Origin: Paracoccaceae bacterium
GTDB lineage: Bacteria; Pseudomonadota; Alphaproteobacteria; Rhodobacterales; Rhodobacteraceae
Direction of reading: 5' to 3'
DNA length: 64,000 nucleotides
NCBI GenBank assembly: GCA_030758115.1
Contig: JANREX010000042.1
Span: forward strand, 1 to 64,000
Every line of letters starts with the position of its first letter. The first letter of the stretch is position 1. The translations under genes were made by a program, and so were the position numbers. The notes beneath the pieces were generated by a model. That model did no database searches. It worked only from the letters and a program-made list of their open reading frames with translations, and was not told where the DNA came from. Positions 62,910 to 64,000 of this stretch are shown in pieces.

Positions 62910-64000
62910 TCAGGCAAAGCTGCCATGGCAGAACCAGCCGCGCGACATGCTGGCGCCATGGGCAAAGAACAGCCACAGGCGCGTGCCGCAGGTGGTGGTG
63001 ACGATCCAGTAATCGCGCGTGCCGCTGCGCCAGTCAGGCTCGTCCAGCCACCATTCCGGCGCGATGCGTTCGGGACCCTGCGCGCAGGCCAGCGCCAGAT
63101 CGCGCCGCCGCCAGCGAAAGCGGGCAGGCGGGTGGGGCGTTTCGGGTGCGGTCACCGGCTCGGGCCGCCACAACAGCAAGGGGCGCGGCGCGGGCGGTGC
63201 GGGCCAGTCGGGCGCCGGCTCCGACCAGGCTGCGGCCAGCACCTGGGCTGCCTTCTCCGGGATGTGGCTGTTGCCGGGATGGTGGCGGGTGATCGCTTCC
63301 ATTCCGATACGTGCGCCGATGCGCGCCATCAGGTCTTCCAGCGCGGTGTCGCGCGCGACACGGCTGGCGGCGGCGCGGGCGGCGTCCAGATGGCCGCTGG
63401 CCTGCTTGTCATGCAGGGGTTCGGTGCGCAGCGCCTCCAGCCGCATCATGTCGATCCCGAAGCCTGCATCCAGCTGATCCAGCCGCATGGCCAGCAGCGG
63501 GCGGATGCGCGCGGGATCGTGGCTGGCGCGGGCCAGCGTCAGCGTGATCTCCTGCCGCCCGCCATCGCTGCGATAGGCCTCCAGCCGGACGATTCGTGCG
63601 CCTTGCCGCTTGTCCGCCAGCATCTGGCATAGGCGCTCCAGCAGCCGGTCGGTTGCCGCCAGGATGTCCGCCGCCAGCCCGATGGGATCGGGCAGGCTGA
63701 TCCGCGTGGCAAAGGCCGTATCGGTGCGCGCCGGGCTGATCGGTTCGGGCGCGCTGCCCAGGGCCTGATCCAGCCGCAGCACCAGCCCCTTGCCGAAGCG
63801 CCGCGCCAGGGCGGCGCGTGGCTGGCCGGTCAGATCGCCCACATGGCGCAGGCCCAGCCGGGTCAGTTGCGCCACGGTATCCGGGTCCAGCCGCAAGGCC
63901 GCAACGGGCAGGCGCGCGATGGCGGAATGGGTCTGGCCCACGGGCGCGATCGCGGGGGCGAAGGTGGTGATGACGGTGGCGGTCCTGTCGTGCCGTGCCC
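62910..64000 (-). CDS. imuB: DNA polymerase Y family protein ImuB (5' end outside the window)
   Basis: The C-terminal 363 or so residues of an ImuB-type protein; the frame stays open to the window edge. PVAALRLDPDTVAQLTRLGLRHVGDLTGQPRAALARRFG is the helix-hairpin/little-finger part (conserved LRLDP and LGLRHVGDL). The tail has PEWWLDEPDWRSGTRDYW and LWLFFAHGA, typical of ImuB ends. ImuB lacks a working polymerase site and brings DnaE2 to damaged DNA; ImuA and DnaE2 would be expected nearby but are not in view. Confidence 0.88.
   Translation of the reverse strand, partial: ARHDRTATVITTFAPAIAPVGQTHSAIARLPVAALRLDPDTVAQLTRLGLRHVGDLTGQPRAALARRFGKGLVLRLDQALGSAPEPISPARTDTAFATRISLPDPIGLAADILAATDRLLERLCQMLADKRQGARIVRLEAYRSDGGRQEITLTLARASHDPARIRPLLAMRLDQLDAGFGIDMMRLEALRTEPLHDKQASGHLDAARAAASRVARDTALEDLMARIGARIGMEAITRHHPGNSHIPEKAAQVLAAAWSEPAPDWPAPPAPRPLLLWRPEPVTAPETPHPPARFRWRRRDLALACAQGPERIAPEWWLDEPDWRSGTRDYWIVTTTCGTRLWLFFAHGASMSRGWFCHGSFA

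Overview
The window is high-GC, gene-dense chromosomal DNA from an alphaproteobacterium, most likely a Rhodobacterales (Roseobacter/Paracoccus-type) heterotroph. Evidence for this: many TRAP and ABC uptake systems, a DUF2794 protein, an ImuB polymerase, Calvin-type aldolase and FBPase genes, and an intergenic motif (GGATATTT....CAAGAAGAA) of a kind I associate with this order. I found no rRNA, tRNA, CRISPR array, insertion sequence or prophage. The longest gene-free stretch is about 294 bp (7714-8007) and carries a terminator, a promoter and a dyad.

Layout. (1) 1-7.8 kb: reductive pyrimidine catabolism. A RutR-like repressor diverges from a beta-ureidopropionase, a dihydropyrimidinase and an NMT1-type ABC importer, with a perfect RutR-type palindrome between them. 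(2) 7.8-17 kb: a short leader ORF coupled to a zeta-class GST, a DctPQM TRAP transporter, then crotonase, MarR, feruloyl-CoA-synthase-like ligase and amidohydrolase genes (hydroxycinnamate-type aromatic acid use), then a SLAC1/TehA-like channel. (3) 17.1-27.1 kb: an eleven-gene minus-strand acyl-CoA oxidation array (MDR reductase, thioesterase, APH-like kinase, histidine phosphatase, nitronate monooxygenase, thiolase, two SDRs, MaoC hydratase, two acyl-CoA dehydrogenases), mostly with overlapping stop/start codons. (4) 27.2-33.4 kb: two acyl-CoA ligases, a quinone oxidoreductase, an IclR regulator and an SDR. (5) 33.6-37.3 kb: fbp, fba, rpe, gph. (6) 37.2-46.4 kb: a PAS-LuxR regulator diverging from an M20 peptidase, a dipeptide-type ABC importer with a fused double ATPase, an aldehyde dehydrogenase and an SDR; the substrate is unknown. 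(7) 46.4-49.9 kb: TPR-methyltransferase, MFS transporter, asd. (8) 50-52 kb: carbonic anhydrase, SbtA bicarbonate transporter and PII-like partner in one operon. (9) 52.2-54.9 kb: small unknown protein, leucyl aminopeptidase and NlpC/P60 peptidase. (10) 54.9-62.9 kb: 3-hydroxyacyl-CoA dehydrogenase, DUF2794, then the phenylacetate genes paaX and paaZ diverging from paaI-paaJ-paaK-paaR. (11) 62.9 kb to the end: a partial imuB.

Together these genes describe a nutritional generalist that imports and oxidises pyrimidines, aromatic acids, fatty or branched acids and peptide-like compounds. Most of the output is acyl-CoA. The bicarbonate module could support carboxylation. Gene starts were set from ribosome-binding sites and stop/start overlaps, and several long antisense reading frames were discarded.
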